From assembly GCA_040954595.2 (NCBI GenBank), contig CM082577.2, forward strand, positions 7,254,001 through 7,318,000: 64,000 nt of DNA, in the 5' to 3' direction. Shown in pieces: positions 1 to 14,673 of this stretch. The notes under the pieces were generated by a model. That model saw nothing but the letters and a program-made list of their open reading frames with translations, was not told where the DNA came from and searched no databases. Within the stretch, counting starts at the first letter, position 1; each line of letters opens with the position of its first letter. The translations under genes were made by a program, and so were the position numbers. This DNA is from Balanoglossus misakiensis. Taxonomy: Eukaryota > Hemichordata.

Positions 1-1599
1 TTTTCCCATTAATATCATTGACGTCAATCATGTCTAACTCGACGAACATTGTGAGGAGTTCCAACACAGCGTCGGTCTGGCCATTAGATGACGCGTAATG
101 TAACGGCGTGGATTGGCGCGTGTCCAGTAATGCTGTCTTGTGAACATCATCGGTGAAGACATCCAAGATTTCTCGCAGTCTTTCCATTTGCCCATAAGCT
201 GCAGCTTCATGGATACCAGCGATATCACCTGTATCGGAAAATTTGAAAGAGAAAGGGTAATACAATGGTCAAGTTCTGTACCGAGTTTAATTATGCAAAA
301 TTACTTCAAAATTCGCGTTTACTAATAAACATAATAAGCCACTTTTGCCTACGATCGTTCAGTTCTTTCACGTGTGCAAAATTGTCTGCCAAAAATCTAC
401 ATAACTTTTTTTGGTTGGGATTTATTAACAATGTACTTTAAGATTCCATAAATACCAACATTCCAGGCTACTGAGTCAATAAGTTTCTTGCCGCAGTACA
501 ACACATGATCTTCGTACTATATAAGTTACATCAGTACTCACTATGGCGTTTACGGTGTAAACACTTGTACATCTGAGTCTGGTTGGGGATGAAGTCAAAA
601 TACACAACTGCCCTTTCTCCTTCGACACAGTTAGCTGTTTTTTCTAGACCGTTTACCTCTGTATAACTGTCGTTTTCGCTTGTTTGTGATCTCTCAGCAT
701 TTACAGTCGACGACTTTAAACTTTCAGTTTCCGGTACATCATTGCCTGGGACGTCTTCGTCTTCAACTTCTCTGATCATGTCAAGAACGGACCGACCTTC
801 CTTTATCTGCACGAGGAACACCACACCCATTATACCTATGCATTTGTCGGGTTCAGTTTGCATTGTGTGGTAATTTACGTGTTCGTACTGGAAATGCTTC
901 CCGGGGACCCCGAGTCGCATCCTACGTAGCATACCGAGGACTTTCTTGTCAGTCTCTTTCGCTCGGGGGACAAAATTGAATTTCCATCCTCTGGTTTTTC
1001 GGACAAACACAAATGCCTCTCCTATCTTCGGTGACAATTTCTCTCTGCATTCACTCAGTGTCGTGTCACGGCTGGCCACAATCTCGTACAGTACTTTGGC
1101 GCCATTCAGAAGTTTGAAGGTTATCGCGCCTTTAAACTTATAAACAGGGGGACTTGATTGGTCGGTGACTTTCCCGCCTTCTTCTGCGTCGTTCCGAACG
1201 ACCAACAGGTGGGGCTGTGTCCGGGGAACTTCATCGTGCAACGGCTGTTGTTCTGGTGTCGCAGTTTGGCTGTACCGAGGGGGCTGCGTGCTGGGTAGAT
1301 CTGCCATTGGATAGCTATAATCTGGCCACACGGTGTATGCAGGCGGCGGTGTTTGTCGAATAAATTGTGCTGCCTGTCCGGGTGTCTGGTCAAAACCACT
1401 GGCGGCAGTCTGCTGCGTTGGTGGGTATTGTCGGCTTGTGCCTGGTCCCCATGCCTGTTGAACATCGCCACCTATCGGACACAAATGACAAAATTTTTAT
1501 CATTTCCTGTTTTAGCGTTCTGCCAAACTTACGATGACTAAATCCCTTCCCCCTAATAGTGACGTCAGCACTACCTATAAGACGGACAAGTTTTGGCAT
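1..1599 (-). CDS. Ankyrin-repeat protein, 5' part (runs off left edge)
   Basis: Three minus-strand exons can be read: 1533-1599 (ATG at 1599-1597, donor GTAAGT), 542-1471 (acceptor ...CCGATAG, donor GTGAGT) and 1-228 (acceptor ...CGATACAG, continuing past the window edge). All junctions are phase 1 and splice in frame, giving more than 400 residues. Residues about 23-130 are Gln/Pro/Thr-rich and probably disordered. Residues about 138-250 look globular (KFKGAITFKLLNGAKVLYEI onward) but match no family I recognise. An acidic, Ser-rich linker follows, and the third exon starts ankyrin repeats, seen in IHEAAAYGQMERLREIL and then STPLHYASSNGQTDAVLELL. Ankyrin repeats are protein-binding modules, so an intracellular scaffold or signalling role is likely. 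The first exon rests only on phase, splice consensus and a fair start context. The true N-terminus could lie elsewhere, and the C-terminal domains are outside the window. Confidence 0.68.
1560..1567. promoter_or_regulatory. CRE-type palindrome TGACGTCA
   Basis: A perfect 8-bp CREB/ATF-type palindrome lies inside the predicted first exon of the ankyrin gene, 30 to 40 bases downstream of its proposed start codon. It could be a promoter-proximal element if the true first coding exon is elsewhere, or chance. The site is visible in the sequence; its function is inferred. Confidence 0.25.
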
Positions 1600-1925
1600 G
1601 TTACCTTCGTTTTGCACAATGCTCTACTATATTGTCATTGTGATGAACAAAGCATGATACGTCATTAAACACAAACAATATAAACCGAGTTATTCAACCA
1701 TTCCCATTTATACAGGTAATGCTCGCTCATGGGCATACGTCGTGAATAACCTTTATTCTCCTCTCAGGTAGTTTACGTCACTCGTTTATTTATGCGGCAA
1801 CCTTACCGTGACGGCATCATTCTTTCGGGTGAATAGTCGATGCAAGCATGGTGGTATCAGATGGAATACTTCAATGTTACGCCGACTTTCTGAGAGTAAC
1901 GAGTGTCTTATAAGGAACACACGTT

Positions 1926-1982
1926 GATTGATTGATTGATTGGTTGGTTGGTTGATCGATTGATTGATTGATTGATCGATCG
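1926..1982. repeat. (GATT)n / (GGTT)n simple repeat
   Basis: GATT units run on, are interrupted by GGTT units, return to GATT and end in GATC units. It is an ordinary imperfect tetranucleotide microsatellite. Confidence 0.85.
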
Positions 1983-4900
1983 TTTGTGTTTTTGTTCGAC
2001 TTTGTGAACGTATCAGGACAAGCACTAGGCTAAGTTATGTCACGAGACAACAATTAACTGGCACACTATATCCACGTACTAATAGAAAAATGTCTAATTA
2101 TGGTGGTTATGTGCATAATATTTTTTTACCATTCTATTCAGTTACACCAGGGGTTAGTTTGTATTCGATGTTTTCTTGCTGTATGTGTGAGGTATAATTA
2201 AACGACAGACAGCTGTGAAAAGAACCCAGCATAAACAGAACCCGAAAATGTATGAAGAACCAATATTGCAGCTGATAATAGTCGTTACTGTGAGCTGGAG
2301 TGTTTGGAAAAGTGATTGTATGGTGCTGGCAAAAGTATATCCTCCATCACAGTAGAGGTTGAGTGTAGCTGTAACTTACAAGTAATTATACAAGAAATTA
2401 TATTAGAACTTCTGTGTTTTGCTTTGTACAAACTTTCTATTGTCGTTTACCTGTACACCAGGGTCGTTTGGGCCACACCCGGTTACTGAGACGACCGGCC
2501 GTCAGCCATATTGCCTATAGTGAGGAGAAATTGATGAGGGAATCAGTGAGATTGGGGCGTCTGCTAAAGACTGTTTGACGAGGTTGCTAAATATGTCCAC
2601 ATCTATCCATTATCGAGTCAGAATTAAAATTAAACACGCAGCAGCACTGATTTATGTCCTTCTCCTGAAATAGAATTTTAATCGGCAACATGTGTGGCAA
2701 AAATGCGCCGATGAAAACCTGTAAAAAAATCGGGTCATTTATCAGTGGAACAAAAATAGAGACGGGTACGACTACGACAGGTTACGTGAGAATAAAGACA
2801 TCAAGAAGGTACCAGCGTTCTTTTCCCTCGGAAACTCCAAATGAAACATAGTATAGAGTCAACTGCCTAGACTGGAGTAAATATTTTTTTCCGCCAGTTG
2901 CAGGGTACCAGCATTTTAAACACTGTATTCGTCCTGTCAAATGAAATCCTTCTATGTAATATTAATGTCTGCCTCGCAAATTAAAATGTCAACACATACA
3001 TGTATTTGCCGTTTCTCGGTTGACAAGGTCGTCAGCTATCACCGTCGCATTTAGAAAACGAGCACATCGTGGATTTGAGACCCACACCTGACAAGTGTTG
3101 CTGGTTACAAAAACTGCCCGAGGCGAACAAAACCCGGAATAATGCTACCAGCTAGTGCTTTGGTCTCCTCGTGGAGCATAAAGCGTGACAGCCACGGTAA
3201 TTGAACTGATGTAAGAGGCAAGCGACAAACGCTGTATGTCCTCACAACAGTGGGGGTTTACAATACATGTACTTCAGTGGTATTTACATAACAAATGCAT
3301 TGTCTTCCCGGCAGTGGAAACTGCTCGTCGATATTTTATGTTTTTTTAACGTCGTCCTGTGTCAGTCTGCTGTCTTTAGTATTTTTCCTGTGGATTTCGA
3401 TCAATATATCAATATCAACGAAGCCCCTAGTTAGTCAAAAAGTCGAACTCACGAATCTGTAAGGTCGCTGATGACACTCAACAAGGTCTATCTCCGCCTG
3501 CCCTGGAGGTATCGTTTGTTTACAGTGTTATCTAGCGTGGTAAGCTTATACGGTCTCGGTATCGAAGTTTTGGACTTCCCTCCCGTGGACACGCCGCCAA
3601 AGTGGGCGTTGCCGTGACAACAACCTATATCTACTCTGTACTGTGTACATGGTGATAGCCAAAGTATGGCGTGTGTTCATTCTGGGCCTCAAAACAAAAT
3701 ACCAACACAGAGACGTAATGGTATATGGCCAAGTGTGTGTGTATATTACGTGTACATCGAACTCGGATTACATTTCAAGTCCTTCAAGGCGAAGATATCT
3801 CAATGGGCATATTTAGCTCTCAACTCACTCGCTTTAGAAACCTTGCCGTCGGAATTGAAATCGAGACACGGCACGATAAATCACCCCATACTTTACTTCG
3901 GTGACTGTGATCATGGCGTGTCCCTTCACTGAAATAGCGCACAATCGATTAAAACTATAGTTTGCAAAGAAAAGTGGAAATCGATCATCGGTAGTGGTGA
4001 ATACAAATCTGCCTGATTTCATTGTCTTCCCCTCACTGCTTACCTGGCAGGTTGCTTGAGACCTGGGGCGACGGAACGACTTGGTTGTGGGAGGGGCGCC
4101 GTGCGCGATCTGCCACTTTTGTGCCCCCACACCCCATCTCGCAACAGTCGTCGATTTTTTCCCTTTCGCCAAGTTCTTGGCGATCCCGACTATCACACTT
4201 CAACCGTCGATTTTAAGCGTCGTTCTACATATACTATACAATATGCCTTCCGCCGGTACGTTGGTATGGCGACCATGTAGCAGTGTCGCGTCTCGATCAA
4301 GGTCAAACCTACACGTCGGTGTCAGGCTTCATGTTCATTGGCGCTAGTATTGATCTCGCGGTATACGGCCGCGATTTTGGACACGTACACGCTGTATGAG
4401 GCTTCCTTCAACGTCGCCGACCGTCGTCGCAATGTGACAGCTAAGCTATCAATGGGCTTTTTCACTCTAGCACTGTATGCACAGTATGACCGGCAATGTT
4501 TATTTCAGTCAGCTGACGTAAAGGACATATCACATGACAAATGAAACTCGCTAAGGTTGATGGGAGTACCTTGCTATGTACACGGTGTTTGGATATGCGC
4601 GTACACGTCATACGTTCGTCAATCAAGTAAATATTCATGAGCCGTTTTTTTATTCATATACAGTGTTCAAGCTAGTGACTAATTCATTCCAAAAATCATT
4701 AGTCACAGCCAGAATTCTTTATCCAAACAAATAATTGACTCACTAGGCAGGAAAATATAACTAAGGCAGCAGAAAACGGGAAAATGACTCCACACATTGT
4801 ATGCCGTGTATTGCTTGCGTTTTATGCGGAGACGTTTTTGTACACTGCGCCCGCAGACGGCAGAACATTGAATGACTGTCTCATTAGACAGGCGAACCAG

Positions 4901-7900
4901 CGGAGAAATAAAACGCTGAAAAACGATTATAGGAAAACCCTCCAGCTCAATATGTCAGCGACACTTCACGTTTGCTGCGGGCTGTGTCAACGCCACCAAC
5001 CGCCGTATTACTACTCAGTGCGACCTTTGATATCGGACGCGCCGGCAGGAGGGGGGCATGCACGCCTAAGTGGGTAATATGCTCAATTAGCACCGACAGA
5101 GCGAGATGTTCGACAAAACCGTCGCCTAAAAAACGTTTTCCCCTGCATAATGCAGATGACACCGCTGGCATTGGATGCAGTAAATCCAATTAGACGATTT
5201 GCAAGTAAATGATTCAGAAATACACGTAAAAATCCTTCTGGCCGCGGATAACGTTACCTTTGAATACTTCAAGGCGTGAAACTACACACTGAGCAACCAC
5301 GTGGGCGATAGACGGGCAACACCAAGCGCGGGGTCATGTAAAACGGAACGCACTGCTAAGCGATCGTATAATGGTTGTGTCTTTTTTCCATGATGGCTGT
5401 TCTTCGTCTATAAGTAAATTAATATCCGGAAAGGGTTCCATGCTAATACCTTGTTGTATGGCTTGGATCAGCCCAACAGCCATGTATTAGGTGTGAACAA
5501 TCTACTATTTAATCAACTTCTTGGCTAATTTAGGACGCATCATTTGCAGCTGTCAGAGGCCATCTCTTAAAGAAAACACGGCTTTCATGGTCTATTGAGC
5601 TCTCACTGCATTTTCCTCATCAAAAACAACTCTTTTCAGGATCAACGTCGTATTCTGCAACGACCACCTGTGCGTGCCATAATTCGAGCAGCCGGCCGAA
5701 TGCATTCTGAACATTGACGTGTTTCTTCTTTGGCACGAATATTCTACACTCAAGTTCTCGGTTTCGCCATAGGCACACACATGGGTGCATCACGCGCTTT
5801 GTCATCAAGTATGACGGGCACCAGGTGCTTCAATCATAGACTGGTTATATTCCTGAGCTCCATAAACGCTTGATGGATGAGCGCTTTTGAGCTGCGTCTT
5901 ACTCGCGTGATGATTGCCCCGATGACGTCATTGATAAGGCGATAAATAGTGTCAAGCTTCTAGCCCAGGAGGGTGTCTTGCCTTCTATATCTAACATCCC
6001 CACTGTCTGATCACACTCAACTAGTTCTTTCAATATTTATCACCTCTTAATGAACGTACATGTGAAATTATTTTCACAAGTTATATTTCGTCGTTTACGT
6101 CACGTGCATGTCTCATACTGTATCTTCTACAGGCTTTTGATTCGCTTGGACTTAACGACAATATGTTAACTTACTACATTTTAGTACCCACTGTATGGAA
6201 ATCAATGATCTTATAGCCCGCGGGCTGAGTGAAGATGACTGTGCTATATTATTATTAGGGTAGCATCCACAGAGAGGGAGTTCACATTCGTAAGTTCATT
6301 CAGAAGTAATGGTTTTGCTGTCTCCGCCTATAGTAAGTTTAATATCAGAGGTATCAAAAACTCTCCCACCAGTGGTGGCGCTCTTAGGGTAAACGAGTAT
6401 GATCGTTCCGCAAATTTTCAAGATGACCCTTTTCCGAAACCTTTCAAAACAACGACACTCTACGGCATACATGAGAATACAGAAAAAAGAGACCAAGATA
6501 CCCCTATTTTACAAAATTTAAGCTGTTGAGAGATAATGTCACAATACAGCGCTCGGTTGTCAAGACTGAATGATCACACTTCATAAGTGATAACAGCACG
6601 GAACTGACGCGAATAGCCAATAGTGGATTTTGTAATGTATCTCCACTTCGTAAAGGGTCTTATCTGAGTCGCGAGGGAACGAGGCCGCTATTTGTAACAC
6701 AAAGGCCCGGCTTTGCCGGATTAAACGCAGCTGGTACGCTCTAACCTACATGTACCTGTCAAGTCATCAGAGTTCCGCGTAAGCCACGCGTGTTGATTAC
6801 GCGTTCGAGTAATACTAACAGTTGAGTGTTCGATACACGATAGGGCATGCGTCGTGGTGCCCCTCCGGTGCGCATCTGCGCTCCGTTTCCATTGCTTTGT
6901 TGATCCCCGATTAACTGTCATGGGACGAGGACGCTAGTAGCTACTGCGGGCTTGACATTTCGCGTGTACGGATCTGTGTGTTGTTTTACTTGGGAGTGAA
7001 ATGAGAGACGGGCCATCTTTCAGAGACGCAGCTGAATAACAGGTGATGAACATGTCAAGCACGGCAACGACCGTCTTCGCCAGAAACGGCAGTGTCAACT
7101 GTACATATTCAACTTGTCAAGAACAGGTAAGGGAAATAGGAAACCGTTTTACATTTAAGTACAGTTGTTTCGCTTAGTTGTCGGTTTGAATCGGGGTCGT
7201 GCCTCTGTTATATTTCAATTTTCAAGGCAAAATCGCTGCCGTTTACATTCAACACTACGTACTCAATTTGTCACCAACAAACCAGCCCCGTGCACATTCT
7301 TAGCGACGGATGTGTTTATATATACGACGTTTAATTTCGGAGAGCACGTGTTATACAGTGCACCCAACATTGACAGACCAGTTCTTAAATTGTACTAAAT
7401 TGCACGATTCCATTGGGAAAAAAACCGCGAAGGTGGTAATGATTTTTTAAGTGTGATATTATAACCGAGCGAGAAAGTCACAGTTGAAATAGCCACACAA
7501 CACAATGAAGATGGCGATTTACTCTTGGGAGAGCGGGGGAAATCTTGAACAGAGTATACACGCAGTTCTTAAAAAATTACGTCGCGCACAAACACGGTCC
7601 CCGTGCTATCTGGGGACCTGTTGTTTTTATCTTTGCTGTCCGCGTGAACTGGGTTACGTGTCCGTTCGTGAAGCGATTCGATGGTTCAGATGAAAACCAG
7701 CAGACGATCAGGTTTGCGGGCAGTGGCAGTAGGTGGGTGTGACGTGCCGATCGATACGATGTACCAACCGATTGGGAGATCGTGAAGAAAAAAACACAAC
7801 GACATAGAAATCCCAAGCTCCGAAAAACAAGTTTTTTTTTTAGATATTTTTGACAAGATAGCTAAAAATCCTTGATAAATTAAAAAAAATAGCCAAAATA

Positions 7901-10900
7901 ACGATGCGACAATATATTGGTCTGTTGATGTACGTTGGTTATTTAAATAATCCGTTTTTACTGTAATCACGAAATATCAATATTTGATGGCGGAACGACG
8001 CAAAGTAATATTTACATTATCGTAATGGGTGACCATGACACGCAACAGGTTTGCAAGTGCTTGCAATTGGTCAGTGAGTTGCCTTTGCAATTAATGCGGA
8101 CATCGCGTGGCTTGAAATGTTTCGATTTCGGCGAATTTATGCGAAACAATGGCGAAAATACGAGGAAAGTTTCGGCAGTTACACTGTTATAATCAAAAAG
8201 AAATTCGGTTCAGAAAAGTAGCGCTTCGAATCAGACGCAAATTCCAGAGCTCCAGTCGACCGATCCGTTGCCTGGTTACGTGACTACCATTTAGTGAATT
8301 AGTCCGTGTGATGAAATTAACTCACATTCCCTTTCGAAGAAAAAAGTCAAATAACATAATTGCGTCTACATTGTTCCGTCTGCATGCTTACCGTCATACT
8401 TCGCGGAGTTTCCGAGTATCATGGGGATCTTTGCAACTTGTCGATCACCAGATATGCAGAGTCTTGGGTCCCTAGGGGAAATCTAACATAGCGGTAACAA
8501 TAAAAGGTAATGTAAAGCCATTACAAAGCTAAGGGGACTTCAAGAGTCACTGTTGCAATATTTAAAAAAGAAAGATTATATAAAATTTCGTTGATGTATT
8601 GTGGCAGAGCGATTTCCCTAACTGTTCCTAACAGTGATTCCATTGCTATGGCGCCGCGGTAAACATACGTGCGGCAGGTGACATCGTGAAAACGTAAGCC
8701 CTTGATTGATGATATATGATGTTTACCATGCTGCGGTATTGTTGAGATTGTTAATAATTCGCCTAGATTGAAATCAATTGATGTGTGAATTTTAATATAG
8801 AAGCGGACATTTTAGAACAAACACTGTGTTCACTTCTCCACTTTCTAAGCCTAGTCACCGCTTTCGTCTCAAAATGCTGTCACCCCTCTCCCCCTTGTTT
8901 CTTCACTGAGCCTGTTACATGTGCTGGAGGTAAAGTATGTCAGCAGAAAACGCTACTGCACGTACATCACCCAAGTCGTCAGATTTGGATTTCGACAGAG
9001 TGGAGTGACAGACATCGTCTAGCTCAGTTGATTGGTTACAACGTACGCGCGCAGGTGCGCTGTACCGTGGCAAAACCCAGTGGGCAGAAAGTGCAATTTG
9101 TTGACTGTGGTTCGGTTGCCTGTAGCGCGACATACATTCATGTAAAATGGTCAAGATTCTGCCACAGGATCTTGAAGGCGACAAAGTCTTCGTCGACCCC
9201 CTCCCCACCCCTTGATTCTGAGTGGACAATTATTTCAGCGTTGACATTATGTCTACAGCTGCCGATGTGACAACAGCCGACGCCGGTGCAAATACCCTAC
9301 CAAGCGTACTTTGGTAATCTTGACAAGACATCTTGCGTACTCGCTGCGCCGAGGGACATAAAAACCCACATATCACAAAGGCCATCGTACAAACGGCAGA
9401 GTCATTTAGTAAAGCCAGACCTAGAAGCGAAAAATAAGACGAAAAGATCAGGTAACACGATTAGCTAAATGCCCTAAAAGAAGTGATTATTTTTATAGAC
9501 TGGACCAATAATAGCAACAAACTGCTCACTAATGGCATCAGTCAATGTACTGTATGATGTACGTCCAAATAACCCATAATGCACGAAAGCACATATTATA
9601 CGACATAATGTGCGAGTTGGTACAGGGAGGAGAAAATGCCAAAATCGCAAAGATGTGCTTGGAAATTAATAAGTATCCACATTTTGCATTTCTTGGGAAA
9701 CTCTTCATTCAAAAGATTATACATGTGTACGTATACTCTGGGGAGTGATGTCGTCACAACGAACAATCACTGGGATGGTATCGACACAGCAATTATTATA
9801 ATGTAATTTAGAATAAATTGGCAACTGTGGACTAACCGACTTCATCCCATGAATCTTTCCCATTGCAAGAATGCCATCAGAACATTCGTTGCTCGACACA
9901 CAAATGTTTTTGATTGTCACCAGAAAATCATTTCCTGGCGTCTAAACTCAGCCCAGATTGAGGAAGTAATCTTTAATTGAAGGCCCTTCAAGTGTCAATT
10001 CAGCTGGTCGGATCATGATGATGATGATGCTATGTGAAAGATATGTCCTAATAATCATTACCATTCGGTGTAAGCCAATAACCTGGTCAAGGAAGCAAGC
10101 AAATATAGAGAATAATGAGGATGACAAAAAAAAGGTAATCGTGAGCCACTGCTAAAGTGGCGGTACCAGGTGATCGGAATGCGTATTAACGTTCCCCGCT
10201 ACCATGCCAAGCCTGTAAAGATTGACCGAAGGTGACAGATTTAGGTGACATCATTTGGGATACATATATCTCATATATGGATCCAACATCTTCACATCCA
10301 TAAAACACCATAAATCGCCGTATTTCAGTGGGACACTTCGCATTCCATCTCGTTTTGAAACCTGCAGTATAACTCTCTATGTGTGATTATTTCCTTCTGT
10401 GCGCATGGTTGCAGATCCTATTAGACTGTTATGGAAATTCATTTCAAATGAACCCATTGAGTAAATATAACTGTTGAAATAATATGCAGCGACGGCCAGT
10501 ATTGATTACACTTTACATACCGCTACAGACGTCATTGATTAGTCTGTCATAATACACAGTAGGATTTATAGTTAGTGCATGGGAAACTGAATAGAGGATA
10601 ACGGCAACAATGCTTATTTAGTGGACACAACCACGGAGCCTTCCCCTTAAACGTGACAGGTTGGTGACCCTGTCAGATTTTACCATTCCATGGTGCACAA
10701 CGCGCACGATTTGTTTGTTTGTTTGTTGACTTTATTTTAATGTTTGTCTGTTTGTTTGACGGTTTGTTTTTTTGGTTGTAACACTGTCCAGTGTTCGCAT
10801 TGCATGGTAACTAACCTTGTGAGGTACATTTGTAACCGCAACATACGATGGTTGCAGTGAAATGGCTATACTTTACCACGTCAGAAGTGTCTGTTGCTGT

Positions 10901-11908
10901 CGCGAGATTTTACGCAGTGCCAAACAATTGTGAGGCCTTATCAGCTTTAGAGACCCTAATCAAATTGTAGCTTCTCCAAGATTGTGTGTCTGAAAGGAAA
11001 GCCATGTAAGAATACAGGCTGTAATCGACGAAACACTTTCATAGGATACACATGTCAATTTACTGTGAATCTTTCGGCTATTCACGGCCATTAATGTACT
11101 TCGATCTTTATGCAGGGCAGTATTTTTTTATCTTGTACTCCACACTGTCGCAAGCCGCTTTAAATTTGTAGACTAGAGCGATCGAGTTATCAAATCATGT
11201 ATTAATTGAAAGTCGTGATGAACAGAAAATAACCGCTGATTGACAGCTGGACATTACATCCATCCTTAAGCGTTTTACCAGTCGCCAACACACAGATTTA
11301 AAATAGAACACAGTAACACAGAACACCTGAAATGATATTTTCAACCAGTAAAGGCTTAGGTTTTAGCTTTATTTTCTACAATTTTTTCCTTTGAGGCTAA
11401 ATAGATACTTACTGTTCATCCTGTGCGCAACGATACTGATATCAACATCAGCGCATGTATTAAAGGAAACGTTATAATCGCTTCCAGAAATACACTTCCA
11501 GAGTAGGTAATTCAGAACGATGTCTAAGCTCCTCAGTTGCTTTGAGAAATCTTAAAAGTTTCTTAATGTGCAAAATCCAAAATAAATGAGCGGGCCGCGG
11601 ATGTTATATTATGTAACTCCGTAAGTCAGCCTCATTCATTTCCGACACGCGATGACCGCGCGGTAGTCGACGTCGATCGGACGTCGCCGGACGGACAGCC
11701 TTGAAACGGCGAATCCTGCCAATTGGAAGCTTATACCATGATTATGTTTTATCGTCCGGGAACGCAACTTGAATAAATAACACGAAATGATCTTTAATTC
11801 CTACAGAGAATAACAAGTTTGCATTTGGACAGCTGACATATTTGACCCAACACAAATCAGCGTAATATGATGGATCGATACAACTGATAACAGCCGTTAT
11901 GCCACATA

Positions 11909-12364
11909 TCACATGCCTGTAAATCTGTATTTGTATAGAAAGTCCTTTGTGTATACATCAGGTGGTGATTGTGCTGATGATAGTGCTAACTTTATCTCTG
12001 TATCCTTACGGGAGTTACATTCAAAACTAATTGTGATATCAGTAACACGTTTAGCCTTTAATAAGTCACTGACTCCATTGGCACATTTACCTGGCGCGAA
12101 ACATGTGCACGGATTTTTCTTACCCACATCGTTTGTTCTATATTCATCATTTGAACAACACAGCCAGATCTCCCTGGTCCACCATATACACATAAAGACG
12201 GTTGCTCTACTGGCTAGTTCGTATCGATTGTCATAAACGAGCATCTCGTAGGTTTCTGTCCACTTTTCTCTGGTGTCGTCGTACTCTCGCAACGCACTGA
12301 CCCACGCTCGCTCGTTGCCATGGTTGCGGATACTCGCGCGAGTGCCAAAGCAGCGCGTGGGATT
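11909..12364 (-). other. Unassigned open frame, possible terminal exon
   Basis: A frame of about 150 codons is open on the minus strand and ends at a TGA at 11909-11911. It has no ATG at its 5' end but begins just after a usable acceptor (...CCAAATTGCAG, exon from 12364). The translation has a coding-like look, with a Cys cluster (KKNPCTCFAPGKCANGVSDL) and a charged C-terminal end. I recognise no family and found no partner exon, so chance or a gene remnant is possible. Confidence 0.2.
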
Positions 12365-14124
12365 TCCAGTTTTCCACTGCAATTTGGCACAGCGGAGGCG
12401 CTAGAACGGGCGGGTATGACTGGTGCGTCTGACCTCAATCATTAAAATCCTGATTAATCCTTCCATGATACCCGCGTATATATTAATCATCGCTTCTGTT
12501 AATATTTCCCTGCGTGCTATCAGGTGAGACATTGTGTCTCATCGCAGTACAACAATGGCTTTGTCCCCAGTCTAAGAAAGACAATTTAGTCGACACAAAG
12601 ACGCTGATCAAAACATCGATAAATCGACTCGTCTTATTTCATTTATATCAAAATCGCTTAGCTATAATTAACTTACACCTTTTATCAAGCGTAAGCATCG
12701 TCAACTCCAATGAATTGACCGGTGATGTTATGATGTTTGTTTTTTTTCAAAATATGTTATCGGGGGGGACCTTCATTTTATTTCGCGTGCATGCTTGTTT
12801 GGACATATGTCATCCATAGGACCTGAAACGCTAATTTTATGGTGAATTTTTAAAAATCAGAAGTCTCACTTCAAGGCCATAGAAACAAATGACGCAAACG
12901 CAAGAAAATGCCTGGAAATGGAATAAAATAATCGTTACACAGTGTGTAATTCAGAGCAGGTTTCTATAAACAAGTCAAACCCCGACCCCTGAGACATCTT
13001 TCGAGGTCACTTCTTTCATTCCTTTGATAATCTGTTGCAGAAATATTGTCCGCATAAATCAAGGTAGCCATTTTGAACATTTAGATTTATCGATCTAGAT
13101 ATCTTCCTCGGAAAACACTCGCCTGATAATCCGTGATTATTTTTTCTGTCACCAATGGTTCTAAATTACCTCTCATAACATGTTATTGTAAACTAAAACA
13201 AATTATCTGTCAATGAACGCACGACTTTCGTCACGTGGTCAACACTGTACGGCTTTACAATATTTGTGAATGAAGTGCAGTGTATTTGCGCGCATTTCAA
13301 AGGTTGCGGTGAAACGGGGTAATTAATTGATATATTTGTCATCTCTGAAACGTTTTAATGCAATGAAAGGCCCACTTAGTTTCCAGTCAAGTAATAATGA
13401 CAATGACCTCTATGTGTACCATACCACAATTAATTGCAACCATCCGGTGCCTGTGCACTCTCAAAGTGTCCCTGAAAAATTTTCATGACACCATTAAACT
13501 CATCTTGTGTATAATATTAACCCCACAGTCTTTACGGACGAAAGCGTATCGCCCATGCCCACGTCATGTATCGCCCACGCGATGCGGATATCCCATAATC
13601 CAAAATTGAAAAGCCATACATTCTTGCCGATAAATAAATGTACCTTCCCTGCGCTACGCCCAATACAAGAACCCGATCACTACCGACAAATAAACCGGTC
13701 ACGAAATATTGTGCTCCCATTTTTCTGAGACGTGGTTGATTTTTTTCATTGATTTTTTTCTCTCGCTGTCTATTGCTCGTGTCGTGCGGAATGTCTTTCA
13801 AAAATGCAGTATGTGTCCGGCAGCTAATTATTCTCACAACAGCTGAAGCAAAACTCGAGCTCTTTCATAATGTGCTCACCGTCCTTTGCCAACTGGAAAG
13901 CATATGGCCCAATTTCCATCTGCTTGCAAAACATCGACCCGAACACGCAATGCCAGTTGTAAAAGTGCTTTAAACATGCGCGGTGGAAGCTGATATATTA
14001 ACATGACAGTTACTGTCTCTCACGTCAGTTGTAACTTTCTGCGACCGATGCCGCAATGTAATAAGGTTCAACCAATTTAAGTGAAGTAATTCGATATGTT
14101 CACCAAATTTGGTTGAAAATTATA

Positions 14125-14673
14125 TCATACACACGCATATACACATAATATAGGATGATTTTCTCGACCACCCTCCTTCCTTATGGTTTTCAGACAGAGC
14201 TTTCTAATTATGCGATCACGCAAAGTTTCGACAAAGTGTAATGAGCTATCAAAGTATGCTATTGGATCCGGAAATCGGTCACATATGGTAGAAATGACCG
14301 ACCGACTAAATTGGCTTTGTCCAATGTCAATGTTGCGTGAATACCTTCTCATCGAGATGGTATTTTCAGTTAATGAGAGCAGCCAGCAGATGTGAAAACG
14401 AGTTTCCGTTTGTCCACACCTGGTGGTGTCCAACACGAGAGGTCTCATCATTTTTTGTCCAACAAAAGGTGAACAGGATGCGCGATCATCAAGCTCTAAA
14501 TTGGCAACTCGGTCTCTGAGAGATACAAGACACGCTGACACAAATGAGCCTCTCAACAAGCATCCGTGTATAAGGAAGGGTTGGGAATTCGAAAGTACAA
14601 ATAGACTGATGACGCAGCCCATTTCATCCGGTGTCCATGCACAGCTCAAATACTCAAGATACACCATGGCCAC
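14125..14673 (-). other. Unassigned 182-codon open frame
   Basis: This is a complete ATG-to-TGA frame with an excellent start context (GTGGCCATGG). The product is basic toward its C-terminus, with no signal peptide, transmembrane segment or domain I recognise. In 64 kb read in six frames, one open frame of this length is roughly expected by chance, so I do not call it a gene. Confidence 0.18.

Noticed and set aside
4022-4347. Three overlapping plus-strand frames in a GC-rich patch
   Set aside because: No single frame is favoured and there is no domain or splice support. It may just be a local GC-rich, possibly regulatory, block.
4784-5077. 97-codon frame with a hydrophobic start resembling a signal peptide
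   Set aside because: The hydrophobic stretch is broken by charged residues, the rest has no family pattern, and the length is common by chance.
8785-9270. 161-codon plus-strand frame
   Set aside because: It has no good ATG, is low in protein-like pattern, has no flanking splice logic, and its length is within chance expectation.
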